NCBI RefSeq assembly: GCF_004916905.1
Contig: NZ_SDLV01000047.1
Span: 124,001-188,000, forward strand
DNA from: Chryseobacterium candidae
GTDB taxonomy: Bacteria > Bacteroidota > Bacteroidia > Flavobacteriales > Weeksellaceae
Direction: 5' to 3'
Length of the DNA: 64,000 nt
A model generated the notes under the pieces. That model was not told the DNA's origin. It saw only the letters and a list, made by a program, of their open reading frames with translations, and did not search any database. This document shows positions 1-7,735 of the stretch, one piece after another; the stretch's first letter is position 1, and each line of letters begins with the position of its first letter. Position numbers and translations under genes: made by a program.

Positions 1-452
1 TTAACGCCGCCAATTCTTCCTTACTTGGTGGAGGCGGGGTAGATGGAGCTATTCATAGAGCAGGCGGTCCTCAGATTTTGGAAGAATGTATTGCGATCAG
101 AAATAGACAAGGAAAATGCAAAACGGGAGAAGCAGTAGTAACAAATGCAGGAAATCTCTCTGCAAAATATGTTATTCATACAGTAGGACCAGTTTGGAAC
201 GGTCACGAAGAAAAGGAATCAACTCTTCTGGAAAACTGTTATCGTAATTCTTTGAATTTAGCAGAAAGCCTTGGTGTGAAGACGATTGCTTTTCCTAATA
301 TCAGCACAGGAGTCTATAGATTTCCAAAAGAACTGGCAGGAAAAATTGCGGTAGATGAAGTAAGAAAATTTAATTCAGATATTATTGAGAAAGTTATTTT
401 TGTTTGTTTTGATGATGAAAATGAATTGATTTACAAAAAACTATTATATTAA
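1..452 (+). CDS. Macrodomain (ADP-ribose-binding) protein, 5' end cut by window
   Basis: The reading frame is open from the first bases of the window to a TAA at 450-452, so the N-terminus lies outside. The visible part starts with Asn-Ala-Ala-Asn-Ser followed by a glycine-rich GGGGVDGAIH loop, the signature of macrodomains that bind ADP-ribose. A second phosphate-binding loop, NISTGVYRFP, lies near codon 98 of the visible part. Bacterial macrodomains of this YmdB-like type deacetylate O-acetyl-ADP-ribose or remove ADP-ribose from proteins or nucleic acids. A sirtuin gene, whose reaction makes O-acyl-ADP-ribose, follows after 5 nt, which fits the deacylase role. The family call is firm; the exact substrate is inference. 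Confidence 0.9.
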   Translation, partial: NAANSSLLGGGGVDGAIHRAGGPQILEECIAIRNRQGKCKTGEAVVTNAGNLSAKYVIHTVGPVWNGHEEKESTLLENCYRNSLNLAESLGVKTIAFPNISTGVYRFPKELAGKIAVDEVRKFNSDIIEKVIFVCFDDENELIYKKLLY

Positions 453-457
453 AACCA

Positions 458-1144
458 ATGAAAAAACTAACCATATTAAGCGGCGCAGGAATCAGTGCCG
501 AAAGCGGAATAAAAACCTTCAGAGACGGAGACGGTCTCTGGGAAAATCATAATGTAACGGATGTGGCAAGTCCGGAAGGATGGAGAAAAGACAGAGCATT
601 GGTCCTGGAATTTTACAACCAGAGAAGACGTCAGCTGCATGAAGTACAGCCCAACGAAGCGCATCAATTGCTGGCAGAGCTGGAAAAGCATTTTGAGGTA
701 CAGATCATTACCCAGAATATAGATGATCTTCATGAAAGAGCTGGATCTACCAATATCCTTCACATTCACGGAGAACTGTTCAAATCATGTTCTTGTAATA
801 ATAAAAGCCTGATTTATGAACAAAAAGAAGATATCAATATTGGTGACAAAGCCGAAGACGGAGCACAATTAAGACCTTTTATCGTTTGGTTTGGAGAAGA
901 TGTCCCTTTATATCAAAAGGCAAAAGAAATTGTAAAAGAATCGGATATTTTACTGGTTATCGGGACTTCTTTGCAGGTTTACCCGGCTGCCGGGCTTATT
1001 CATGATATCAAAGATGACTGTCTTTTAATCGTCATCAATCCTAACGAAACAGGGTTTGGCTACGGACAGAGAGCTGTAGTAATGAAGGAAACAGCTACAC
1101 AAGGAATGAAACTATTATTTGATAAACTGATCAACCTTGCCTGA
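458..1144 (+). CDS. SIR2-family NAD+-dependent protein deacylase (sirtuin, class III-like)
   Basis: A 228-residue sirtuin. The N-terminal GAGISAESGIKTFRD Rossmann motif, the TQNIDDLHERAG motif and the catalytic-His region HIHGEL are intact. The FYNQR segment supplies the Tyr-x-x-Arg pair that class III sirtuins (CobB/SIRT5) use to bind succinyl or malonyl groups, so desuccinylation is plausible. The zinc module is degenerate: a Cys-Ser-Cys remains after HGELFK, but the second cysteine pair expected before RPFIVWFGE is absent. The product O-acyl-ADP-ribose would be a substrate for the macrodomain protein encoded just upstream. The stop overlaps the next start by 1 nt, implying translational coupling. 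Confidence 0.92.
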   Translation: MKKLTILSGAGISAESGIKTFRDGDGLWENHNVTDVASPEGWRKDRALVLEFYNQRRRQLHEVQPNEAHQLLAELEKHFEVQIITQNIDDLHERAGSTNILHIHGELFKSCSCNNKSLIYEQKEDINIGDKAEDGAQLRPFIVWFGEDVPLYQKAKEIVKESDILLVIGTSLQVYPAAGLIHDIKDDCLLIVINPNETGFGYGQRAVVMKETATQGMKLLFDKLINLA

Positions 1145-2109
1145 TGGAAAATAAAGTAAGAGCAGGAATCATGGGTGTCTGCATTGGAGATGCACTTGGT
1201 GTTCCGGTGGAATTCAGAAGCAGGGAAGAGCTTAAACGGTCACCTGTTACCAAAATGCGTGCTTTGGGAACCCATCGCCAACCCGCTGGGACATGGAGTG
1301 ATGATGGATCTTTAACTTTGTGTTTAGCAGATAGTTTGTGCAAAGGATATGATACTGAAGATATTGCATTGAAATTCTTGCAGTGGTATAATGCAGAAAT
1401 ATGGACTCCTCATGGAAGGGTTTTCGATATAGGTATTGCAACTTCACAAGCAATTTATAGAATTGGAAAAGGTGTTTCTCCTACTTTATGCGGAGGAAAT
1501 TCAGAGTTTGATAATGGAAACGGCTCTTTAATGAGGATCATACCATTATTATTTTATATTAAGGATTTGCCTATTGAGAAGCGCTTTGATATTATAAAAG
1601 ACGTTTCCTCTATTACACACAGACACATCCGTTCAATTCTAGCCTGTTTTATTTATTTGGAATTTGCTTTGGAGATTCTAAAAGGAAAAGATAAATGGGA
1701 AGCATATCGAACAATGCAGAAAACAGTTCGGGAATTTCTGGATCATAATCCAATTTGTTCGCAAGATGAAATGAATAAATTTCACCGGATTTTAGAATTA
1801 AAAGTGGGGAAATATGATTTAGTTCCTTTGCATACTTTACAAGAGGAGGAAATAAGTTCTGGCGGATATGTTCTTCACAGTCTGGAAGCTTCACTATGGT
1901 GTTTTCTCAATTCAGAAAGCTATTCTGAAGCCGTGTTGAAAGCCGTAAATCTCGGAGAAGATACAGATACTACAGGAGCCATTACCGGAGGAATTGCCGG
2001 AGTTTATTACGGATATGAAAATATTCCGCAGGAATGGATTGCTGAACTGGAGAGAAAGGATGATATTGAAGCATTGTGTGAGAAATTATACCAAAAATTA
2101 ATGAATTAA
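1144..2109 (+). CDS. ADP-ribosylglycohydrolase (ARH/DraG family)
   Basis: A 321-residue protein with the ARH/DraG metal-site motifs. These are an N-terminal GVCIGDALGVPVEF helix (residues 11-24), a Trp-Ser-Asp-Asp-Gly motif at 51-55, and a C-terminal GEDTDTTGAITGG motif near 271-283 that supplies further Mg-binding Asp residues. Enzymes of this fold remove ADP-ribose from proteins, nucleic acids or O-acetyl-ADP-ribose. The start ATG overlaps the sirtuin stop (TGATG arrangement). Within the operon it would hydrolyse products of NAD+-consuming ADP-ribosylation. The target (protein, RNA 2'/5'-phosphate or metabolite) cannot be read from the sequence. Confidence 0.93.
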   Translation: MENKVRAGIMGVCIGDALGVPVEFRSREELKRSPVTKMRALGTHRQPAGTWSDDGSLTLCLADSLCKGYDTEDIALKFLQWYNAEIWTPHGRVFDIGIATSQAIYRIGKGVSPTLCGGNSEFDNGNGSLMRIIPLLFYIKDLPIEKRFDIIKDVSSITHRHIRSILACFIYLEFALEILKGKDKWEAYRTMQKTVREFLDHNPICSQDEMNKFHRILELKVGKYDLVPLHTLQEEEISSGGYVLHSLEASLWCFLNSESYSEAVLKAVNLGEDTDTTGAITGGIAGVYYGYENIPQEWIAELERKDDIEALCEKLYQKLMN

Positions 2110-2119
2110 AACACAAACC

Positions 2120-2662
2120 ATGAACGAAATAGAAAAGAAAAAGATAAGTAAATTTTTAAGCCTGATCTTACGGCATCAGCCAGAAAGTATAGGACTTACA
2201 CTGGATGAAAACGGGTGGGCAGATATAGAAGAGCTGAGAGCAAAATCAGCCAAAAGAAGAGCGTATTTCACTCCCGAAGAACTGGATGAGGTTGTAGAAA
2301 CCAATAACAAAAAACGCTTTGCTTTTAATGAAGATAAAACGATGATCAGGGCAAGTCAGGGCCATTCTATTGATATAGATCTGGCTTTAGAGGCCAAACA
2401 GCCCCCTGAATTTCTCTACCACGGAACTGCAGAAGCCAATATCTCTTCCATTTTAGAAAAAGGAATTGAAAAAAGAACCCGCCAGCATGTACACTTAAGT
2501 GCTGATAAAGAGACTGCTGCAAAGGTGGGAATGAGACACGGTAAACCTGTAATTCTTACCATCAGAACCGGAACAATGCATCAGGACGGATTATCTTTCT
2601 ATCAGTCTGCGAACGGAGTATGGCTGACCGATTTTGTAGATGCAAAATATATTTCAAAATGA
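2120..2662 (+). CDS. kptA: RNA 2'-phosphotransferase, Tpt1/KptA family
   Basis: A 180-residue KptA/Tpt1 homologue. The family uses NAD+ to remove an internal 2'-phosphate from RNA, giving ADP-ribose 1'',2''-cyclic phosphate and nicotinamide. The catalytic tetrad is visible: Arg18-His19 in the LILRHQPE helix, Arg77 in RASQGHS and Arg121 before HVHLS. The NAD-binding segment FLYHGTA lies at 98-104. Most bacteria lack tRNA splicing, so KptA is thought to repair RNA or remove ADP-ribose phosphates. Its place among ADP-ribose enzymes supports such a role. It ends in an ATGA overlap with the next small gene. Confidence 0.94.
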   Translation: MNEIEKKKISKFLSLILRHQPESIGLTLDENGWADIEELRAKSAKRRAYFTPEELDEVVETNNKKRFAFNEDKTMIRASQGHSIDIDLALEAKQPPEFLYHGTAEANISSILEKGIEKRTRQHVHLSADKETAAKVGMRHGKPVILTIRTGTMHQDGLSFYQSANGVWLTDFVDAKYISK

Positions 2663-2871
2663 TAATGTTGGCAAACTGTCCCAATTGTAAGAATACATTT
2701 GAATTTTCTGATTTGGATATAAAAAGAAGAGCAACGGTTAGGGGTGATGGAAAGCCTTATGCTACCTGGGACTATAGAAAGAAGTGTCCTCATTGTTCTG
2801 TAGAATTACTAAAAAAAGGAGGATTTTATCAAAGAGAATGGGTAGTATTGGGACAAAATGAAAATAAATAA
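2659..2871 (+). CDS. Small zinc-ribbon protein (70 aa)
   Basis: I chose the ATG at 2659, which overlaps the kptA stop as ATGA; a longer in-frame start at 2620 would lie inside kptA. The product has an N-terminal CPNC pair (about residues 7-10) and a second CPHC pair near 43-46, a two-knuckle zinc ribbon, with a basic stretch between. The C-terminal half contains FYQREWVVLG. The stop overlaps the next ATG by 1 nt, so it is part of the operon. No named family was recognised. A role in nucleic-acid binding beside KptA is inference. Confidence 0.8.
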   Translation: MIMLANCPNCKNTFEFSDLDIKRRATVRGDGKPYATWDYRKKCPHCSVELLKKGGFYQREWVVLGQNENK

Positions 2872-3599
2872 TGAGCAGAACATTAGTAATAGGAGACATT
2901 CACGGTGGATTTAAAGCCTTACAGCAGGTTCTTGAAAGAGCAGGAGTCACACCTGATGATCAACTGATTTTCCTCGGAGATTATGTAGACGGTTGGAGCG
3001 AGTCCTCCCAAATTATCCAGTTCTTAATCGAACTTTCTGAAAAGCAGGAATGTATTTTCATCAAAGGAAATCATGACGTATGGTTTGAAGATTGGCTGGC
3101 ATTTGGACAAAAAACTGATGTATGGCTTTTTAATGGAGGAAAAAGTACTGTAGAAAGTTATGCGGATTATTCTCTTGAAGACCTGGATATTCATCTCGAA
3201 TTCTTTCAAAGGATGAAAAATTATCATATTGATGATCAGAACCGGTTGTTTATTCATGCCGGATATGCTTCCATGCACGGCCCTGAAAGAGAGGTGTATT
3301 CCAGTAATTACCGTTGGGACAGAACTCTGTGGGAAACAGCTGTCGCAATGGATAAAAAATTACAGAGAAACTCGGAATTGTATCCTAAAAGACTGCTTCT
3401 GTATAAAGAAATATTCATCGGACATACCCCAACGCTGGATATTGGGATCAAAATACCCGCCAATAAAGCCAATATCTGGAATATGGACACCGGAGCCGCT
3501 TATACCGGAGCTTTATCCATCATGGATATTGATACTAAAGAATTCTGGCAAAGTGATCCGCTTCCCTCCTTATATCCTGAAGAAAAGGGCAGAAATTAA
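2871..3599 (+). CDS. Metallophosphoesterase (PPP-type serine/threonine phosphatase or ApaH-like)
   Basis: A 242-residue calcineurin-like phosphoesterase with all core metal motifs: GDIHG (8-12), GDYVDG (36-41), GNHD (66-69), a later IHAGY and a GHTPT. This set is typical of bacterial PPP phosphatases and of ApaH-type dinucleotide tetraphosphatases. Last gene of the NAD/ADP-ribose operon, and overlapping the zinc-ribbon gene by 1 nt, it could act on phosphoproteins, Ap4A-like nucleotides or the phosphate ends left by KptA. Only the fold and chemistry class are secure. A long palindrome follows the stop. Confidence 0.9.
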   Translation: MSRTLVIGDIHGGFKALQQVLERAGVTPDDQLIFLGDYVDGWSESSQIIQFLIELSEKQECIFIKGNHDVWFEDWLAFGQKTDVWLFNGGKSTVESYADYSLEDLDIHLEFFQRMKNYHIDDQNRLFIHAGYASMHGPEREVYSSNYRWDRTLWETAVAMDKKLQRNSELYPKRLLLYKEIFIGHTPTLDIGIKIPANKANIWNMDTGAAYTGALSIMDIDTKEFWQSDPLPSLYPEEKGRN

Positions 3600-3612
3600 T
3601 ACTATTGAGAAC

Positions 3613-3645
3613 AAACCTAACAGGTTTTCAAAACCTGTTAGGTTT
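3613..3645. repeat. 33-nt palindromic repeat, probable terminator
   Basis: Perfect inverted repeat with 16-nt arms (AAACCTAACAGGTTTT and its complement) around a single C, starting 13 nt after the metallophosphatase stop. It can form a strong hairpin and probably ends the operon. A second element of the same length and design lies at 45135-45167, so it belongs to a dispersed palindrome family. Confidence 0.8.
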
Positions 3646-3732
3646 CTATTTTAAAATAATTTTACCTTTTACAATTTAACTGCCAGCACATCCCCGTTTC
3701 GCAAAAGATGATTAATTTTAAAGTCTGAAAAT

Positions 3733-5466
3733 ATGACTTCAATGAAACTGAAATATCTTTTATTCACTCTAATCTCTACGCTGTTTTTAGCTCAAAAATC
3801 ATTTCAGACTCCTTTTGAAAAAGGGAATGGTAACCAAACTGTTATCTACGATGAAATGAATAGCTATTTTCACGATCTGGCTAAAAATTTCAATACCATT
3901 CAATACCTTAAAAAGGGTGAAGATGACAGTGGAAAACCCATTTATGTGGTGATTTATAATCCCTTTCCTGAAAAAGATCTTGAAAAATTAAGAAAAAACA
4001 AAGCCATTCTCTTTGTCAACAACGGAATTCACCCCGGAGAGCCTGACGGAATAGATGCTACCATGATGCTGATGAGAGATCTTGCCTCCAAAAAGATTAA
4101 AACCCCTCAGAACTTTATTATTGCTGCTATTTCAGCCTATAATGTAAGCGGAATGTTGAACAGAGGATCTTACTCGAGAGCCAATCAAAACGGTCCTGAA
4201 CAGTATGGTTTCAGAGGAAATGCAAGGAATTACGATCTGAACAGAGATTTTATCAAAGCAGATTCCAGAAATGCCAGAAGTTTTCAGGAGATATACCAGT
4301 GGCTGAAACCGGATGTCTTTATTGATAACCATGTCAGCAATGGAGCAGATTATCAATATACGTTCACCTATATTTCTACCTTTAAAGAACGCTTGGGAAA
4401 TACCCTGGGAAACTATTTCTACAATGATTATCAGGCTAAAAATCTTGAAGATATGAAGAAATTGGGCTATGAAAGTACGCCTTATGTCAACATTCACGGA
4501 GATGTACCGGAAGTAGGATTTGCCTCCTTTGAAGACTCTCCCAGATACTCTACGGGATATACTTCCCTTTTCAACTCGTTGGGAACCGTTCCGGAAACCC
4601 ACATGCTGAAGCCTTATGACAAAAGGGTGGATGCTACCTACAAATATATGCTGGTGAATCTGCAGAATTTAGATAAAGATTATCAGAAAATAAAACAGCT
4701 TCGTATTGAAAATTTAAAACAATATCAGGCAGGAAAACAATATGGCATCCGCTGGAAAATAGATTCCACAAAATTCTCTACGATGGATTTTAAGGGCTAT
4801 GAAGGAAAATACAAACCCAGTGAAGTTTCAGGGAAGCCAAGGCTGTATTATGACAGAAACAAACCTTTTACAAAAAATATAAAGCTTTTTACAACAGCAG
4901 TTCCAACCGGATATATTACCATTCCGAAGTATTATGTCATTCCACAGTCGCAATATCGGGTGATTGAAGAATTTAAAAGAAATAAAATTCTGATGAAACC
5001 AATAGAGAAAGACAGTACAATAGCCGTTGAGTCTTATAAAATCAAAGATTTTAAAACCGTTAAAAACCCGTATGAAGGCCACTATCTGCATTTTGAAACA
5101 ACAGTGGACACTGCTCTGAAAAACATGACATTTGCTGCCGGGGATTATCTGGTTTCTACCGATCAGCCTGGTGTAAAATATATCATAGAAACACTTGAAC
5201 CTGAAGCATTAGACTCATTTTTCAACTGGAACTTTTTTGACGGAATTCTGGCTCAGAAAGAATATTATTCCGCCTATATTTTTGAAGATACCGCTGCCGA
5301 ACTCCTGAAAAAGGATAAAAAGCTGAGAGAATCCTTTGAAACAGCTAAAGCATCGGATAAAAAATTGTCTGAAGATGGAGAAGCACAACTGGATTGGATC
5401 TACAGACATTCTCCTTATTTTGAGGAGAAAACGTTTAGACAGTATCCTGTTTATAGGGTGTTGTAG
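3733..5466 (+). CDS. Secreted M14-family zinc carboxypeptidase
   Basis: A 577-residue protein with an N-terminal signal peptide (hydrophobic YLLFTLISTLFLAQ). The M14 zinc site is clear: His100-x-x-Glu103 in NNGIHPGEPDG, then His200 in DNHVSNG as third ligand, with Glu288 in TVPETHMLK as the likely catalytic base. The family removes C-terminal residues from peptides or acts on peptidoglycan-type peptides; here it is probably periplasmic or exported. No T9SS tail is visible, so surface export by that route is not supported. The start at 3733 is used; a second ATG three codons on is equally possible. It stands alone, with its own upstream region. Confidence 0.88.
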   Translation: MTSMKLKYLLFTLISTLFLAQKSFQTPFEKGNGNQTVIYDEMNSYFHDLAKNFNTIQYLKKGEDDSGKPIYVVIYNPFPEKDLEKLRKNKAILFVNNGIHPGEPDGIDATMMLMRDLASKKIKTPQNFIIAAISAYNVSGMLNRGSYSRANQNGPEQYGFRGNARNYDLNRDFIKADSRNARSFQEIYQWLKPDVFIDNHVSNGADYQYTFTYISTFKERLGNTLGNYFYNDYQAKNLEDMKKLGYESTPYVNIHGDVPEVGFASFEDSPRYSTGYTSLFNSLGTVPETHMLKPYDKRVDATYKYMLVNLQNLDKDYQKIKQLRIENLKQYQAGKQYGIRWKIDSTKFSTMDFKGYEGKYKPSEVSGKPRLYYDRNKPFTKNIKLFTTAVPTGYITIPKYYVIPQSQYRVIEEFKRNKILMKPIEKDSTIAVESYKIKDFKTVKNPYEGHYLHFETTVDTALKNMTFAAGDYLVSTDQPGVKYIIETLEPEALDSFFNWNFFDGILAQKEYYSAYIFEDTAAELLKKDKKLRESFETAKASDKKLSEDGEAQLDWIYRHSPYFEEKTFRQYPVYRVL

Positions 5467-5564
5467 AAGTTTTTTGTAAAAAACAAGATTATTTCTTTTT
5501 TTTTCATGTCGATTTGTTAATAAATATGTTTTGTTTTTATTAAATTATCCGATAAAACAAACAC

Positions 5565-6353
5565 ATGAAACAAATTTATCAATTCGTAACATTGCTGTGC
5601 TTTGTACCAATAGGTCTGCTTGCACAATATTCTCAAAGTTTTGATTCGGCAACAATACCTGCTGATTGGACCGTAATTAATGGAGGAGATTCCGGAACCT
5701 GGGAAACTTTGGATTCCTATGATTCCTCATTCAATGCTCCTCATTCAGGATCTCATTTTCTGGGATTGGAATATGGCAGTACTGCGCATGATGATTATGT
5801 CATTAGTCCTGCCATAGTAGTTACCGCAGGAGTATCAGATAAGCTTACTTTCTGGGCAAGAAACAGAGGGTCAGGACTAGCTGAAACGGTGGATGTAAAA
5901 GTTTCAACAACAACACCTACCATTGCAGGGCTTACCAACACGCTCGCAACAGCAGTAAAACCACCTACTTCGTGGAATCAGTACACTTACGATCTGACTC
6001 CTTATGTAGGGCAAACAATTTATATTGCTTTTCATTCCACTACAGAAGATATCTGGTTTATAGGGATAGACGATTTCCAGATTTCAGCAAATAATCTTGC
6101 GGTTTCTGATGTAAAAGCGGATAACAGCCGTGCATCTATCTATCCAAATCCGGTAAAAGATATCTTATACATCAAAAATAAAACAAAGATATCTGAAATC
6201 AATATCTATGATTTTAGTGGAAAACTGGTGAAAAAAGAAATGATGGGCTTAGAAAACGGAACTATAAACGTAAGCGAGTTGGCCGCAGGAAATTATATAA
6301 TAAAAATAAAAGATAAAGAGACTGAAAAGGGCTATAAAATCATTAAGAAATAA
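5565..6353 (+). CDS. T9SS-exported protein with jelly-roll (choice-of-anchor J-like) domain
   Basis: A 262-residue secreted protein. Residues 1-20 form a signal peptide ending in LLAQ. The middle (about 22-180) has an SFDSATIPADWTVINGG opening and aromatic-rich strands typical of choice-of-anchor J/MAM-like beta-sandwich domains. The C-terminus (about 190-262) is a classic type A T9SS sorting domain: IYPNPVKD, then IYDFSGKLV, then LAAGNYIIKI ending in basic residues. It should be secreted across the outer membrane and attached to the surface or released. Its ligand is unknown. A bidirectional terminator follows. Confidence 0.9.
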   Translation: MKQIYQFVTLLCFVPIGLLAQYSQSFDSATIPADWTVINGGDSGTWETLDSYDSSFNAPHSGSHFLGLEYGSTAHDDYVISPAIVVTAGVSDKLTFWARNRGSGLAETVDVKVSTTTPTIAGLTNTLATAVKPPTSWNQYTYDLTPYVGQTIYIAFHSTTEDIWFIGIDDFQISANNLAVSDVKADNSRASIYPNPVKDILYIKNKTKISEINIYDFSGKLVKKEMMGLENGTINVSELAAGNYIIKIKDKETEKGYKIIKK

Positions 6354-6372
6354 AGTTTCTTATGCATAGAAT

Positions 6373-6404
6373 AAAAAAGACGTTTCAAACGAAACGTCTT
6401 TTTT
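6373..6404. terminator. Bidirectional intrinsic terminator
   Basis: A 14-bp perfect stem (AAAAAAGACGTTTC and its complement) with an AAAC loop ends in a run of T on both strands. It sits between the converging T9SS-cargo and cupin-8 genes. Confidence 0.9.
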
Positions 6405-6406
6405 AT

Positions 6407-7288
6407 TTATCTTGGTAAACCTCTCTTCAGGGCTAATTCTGCTCTTTTAATTGCCATTTTCTCTTTCCAGTCCATATAATTTTTTTTGAAATTGGACTTC
6501 ATGATGTCGTCGAATTTACGCTGTACGGTAAGATTCCACAGTGAATGTGCTTTTACTGCCCACGATTTGTCCCAGGCTCTTAAAGAAATTGAGAAACTTC
6601 CGTCCAGGTATTTCATCCAGTGCCACCATCCTGTAGGCATGAATAAGGTATCTCCATGTTCCAGAAAACACTCAATTCCTTCTACACCATCCAGTGCCGG
6701 AAACTTGGTGAAATCAGGATTTTCAATATCATAATCTTCCAGGGCATAGGTTGCATATGGAATCTGATAAAGTCTTTCTTTCCATTTATAATCAAAAAGA
6801 AGAATGTGCTTTCTTCCGTTGAAGTGAGTATGGAAAATATGGGCCATGTCAATGTCAAAATGAAGGAACGTTACCGATCCTTTTCCGCCAAAGAACATAT
6901 TGGGATATTTATCCAGAAAACCTCCCATTAATTCCTTGGGAGAAATATAATCTTCCAACAATTTTGGGGCATATTTTATAGGATCGAAAAGAAATATTCT
7001 GAGATCAGTAGGCTCCCGCTGGATAAGATCTATATAATCTCCAAACTTCATTTTTGCTGCCGATGCATTGATGGGAGCAGAAGGATCTGCCTTTGAACTG
7101 TCATATAACGGAACCTCCACATCTCCTACAACTTCCTTCATATATTCCATCGTCCATTTTTGATAAGCAGGCCATTTTTTTGCCATATTCCTGATGACAA
7201 CGGGCCTTCTTGGCTTCAGATATTTTGCGTAGAATTCTTCTTTTGAAATGTCTTCTACAACATCTATAGGCTTTAAAATAATTCCCAT
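6407..7288 (-). CDS. Cupin-8 / JmjC-like Fe(II)/2-oxoglutarate oxygenase
   Basis: A 293-residue JmjC/cupin-8 protein. The metal triad is readable: His143-x-Asp145 in FLHFDID and His223 in GWWHWMK, with a Lys161 near the position that binds 2-oxoglutarate. Members of this family hydroxylate protein or small-molecule substrates in the cytoplasm, for example FIH-type or ribosomal-oxygenase-type enzymes. No signal peptide is present. It stands alone on the minus strand. A TAATTTTG box at 7307-7314 upstream may be its -7 element. The substrate is unknown. Confidence 0.88.
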   Translation of the reverse strand: MGIILKPIDVVEDISKEEFYAKYLKPRRPVVIRNMAKKWPAYQKWTMEYMKEVVGDVEVPLYDSSKADPSAPINASAAKMKFGDYIDLIQREPTDLRIFLFDPIKYAPKLLEDYISPKELMGGFLDKYPNMFFGGKGSVTFLHFDIDMAHIFHTHFNGRKHILLFDYKWKERLYQIPYATYALEDYDIENPDFTKFPALDGVEGIECFLEHGDTLFMPTGWWHWMKYLDGSFSISLRAWDKSWAVKAHSLWNLTVQRKFDDIMKSNFKKNYMDWKEKMAIKRAELALKRGLPR

Positions 7289-7735
7289 TTTATAAATTTT
7301 ATGTTACAAAATTATTAAATATATATTTATGTAATAGCGTTTAATTTTTTTTTAATCTATGATTCAAATCAGATTTTACTATTTAGAATAAGTAAGAATA
7401 TTAATTCCTTTACTTCCTTTTAAAATTGTTCTTTATGTAATAAAAAAAGACAATATCTATCCGGATAATGTTACAGAAATTTAAAAATAATTTCCTACTC
7501 CTTTTGCATATTTTTTATGCCAAACATGATCTTATGATGAAATAAATATTGGAAAAGAAACCTTCAACTGTTTATGTTTTTGTTTGAGAATATTTCTTTT
7601 TTAAACAAAATTCAAAAGCTTGAAAATTATAACTATGTTTGTAGTGATACTGATTTAACCTTTGAGGGTAAAATTGATCTTTATAAAAGTGTAACAAAAA
7701 ACCACAATGATTAACTAATTGAGCAAATAATAAGT
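7289..7735. other. 447-bp AT-rich divergent intergenic region
   Basis: No gene was found. The stretch separates the minus-strand cupin-8 gene from the plus-strand outer-membrane receptor gene and should hold both promoters. A TATGTTTG at 7634-7641 fits the Bacteroidota -7 box for the downstream gene, but no -33 TTTG lies at the usual distance. An ATTTAGAATAA at 7381-7391 resembles half of an iron-box-like motif and has no clear second arm. Confidence 0.5.

Noticed and set aside
1..3599. Macrodomain-sirtuin block interpreted as an anti-phage defence system.
   Set aside because: No TIR, toxin, nuclease or sensor protein is present; all genes fit NAD/ADP-ribose metabolism or RNA repair.
7381..7391. 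ATTTAGAATAA upstream of the outer-membrane receptor, similar to half of the feo palindrome.
   Set aside because: No second arm and no promoter at a fitting distance; AT-rich DNA gives such matches by chance.
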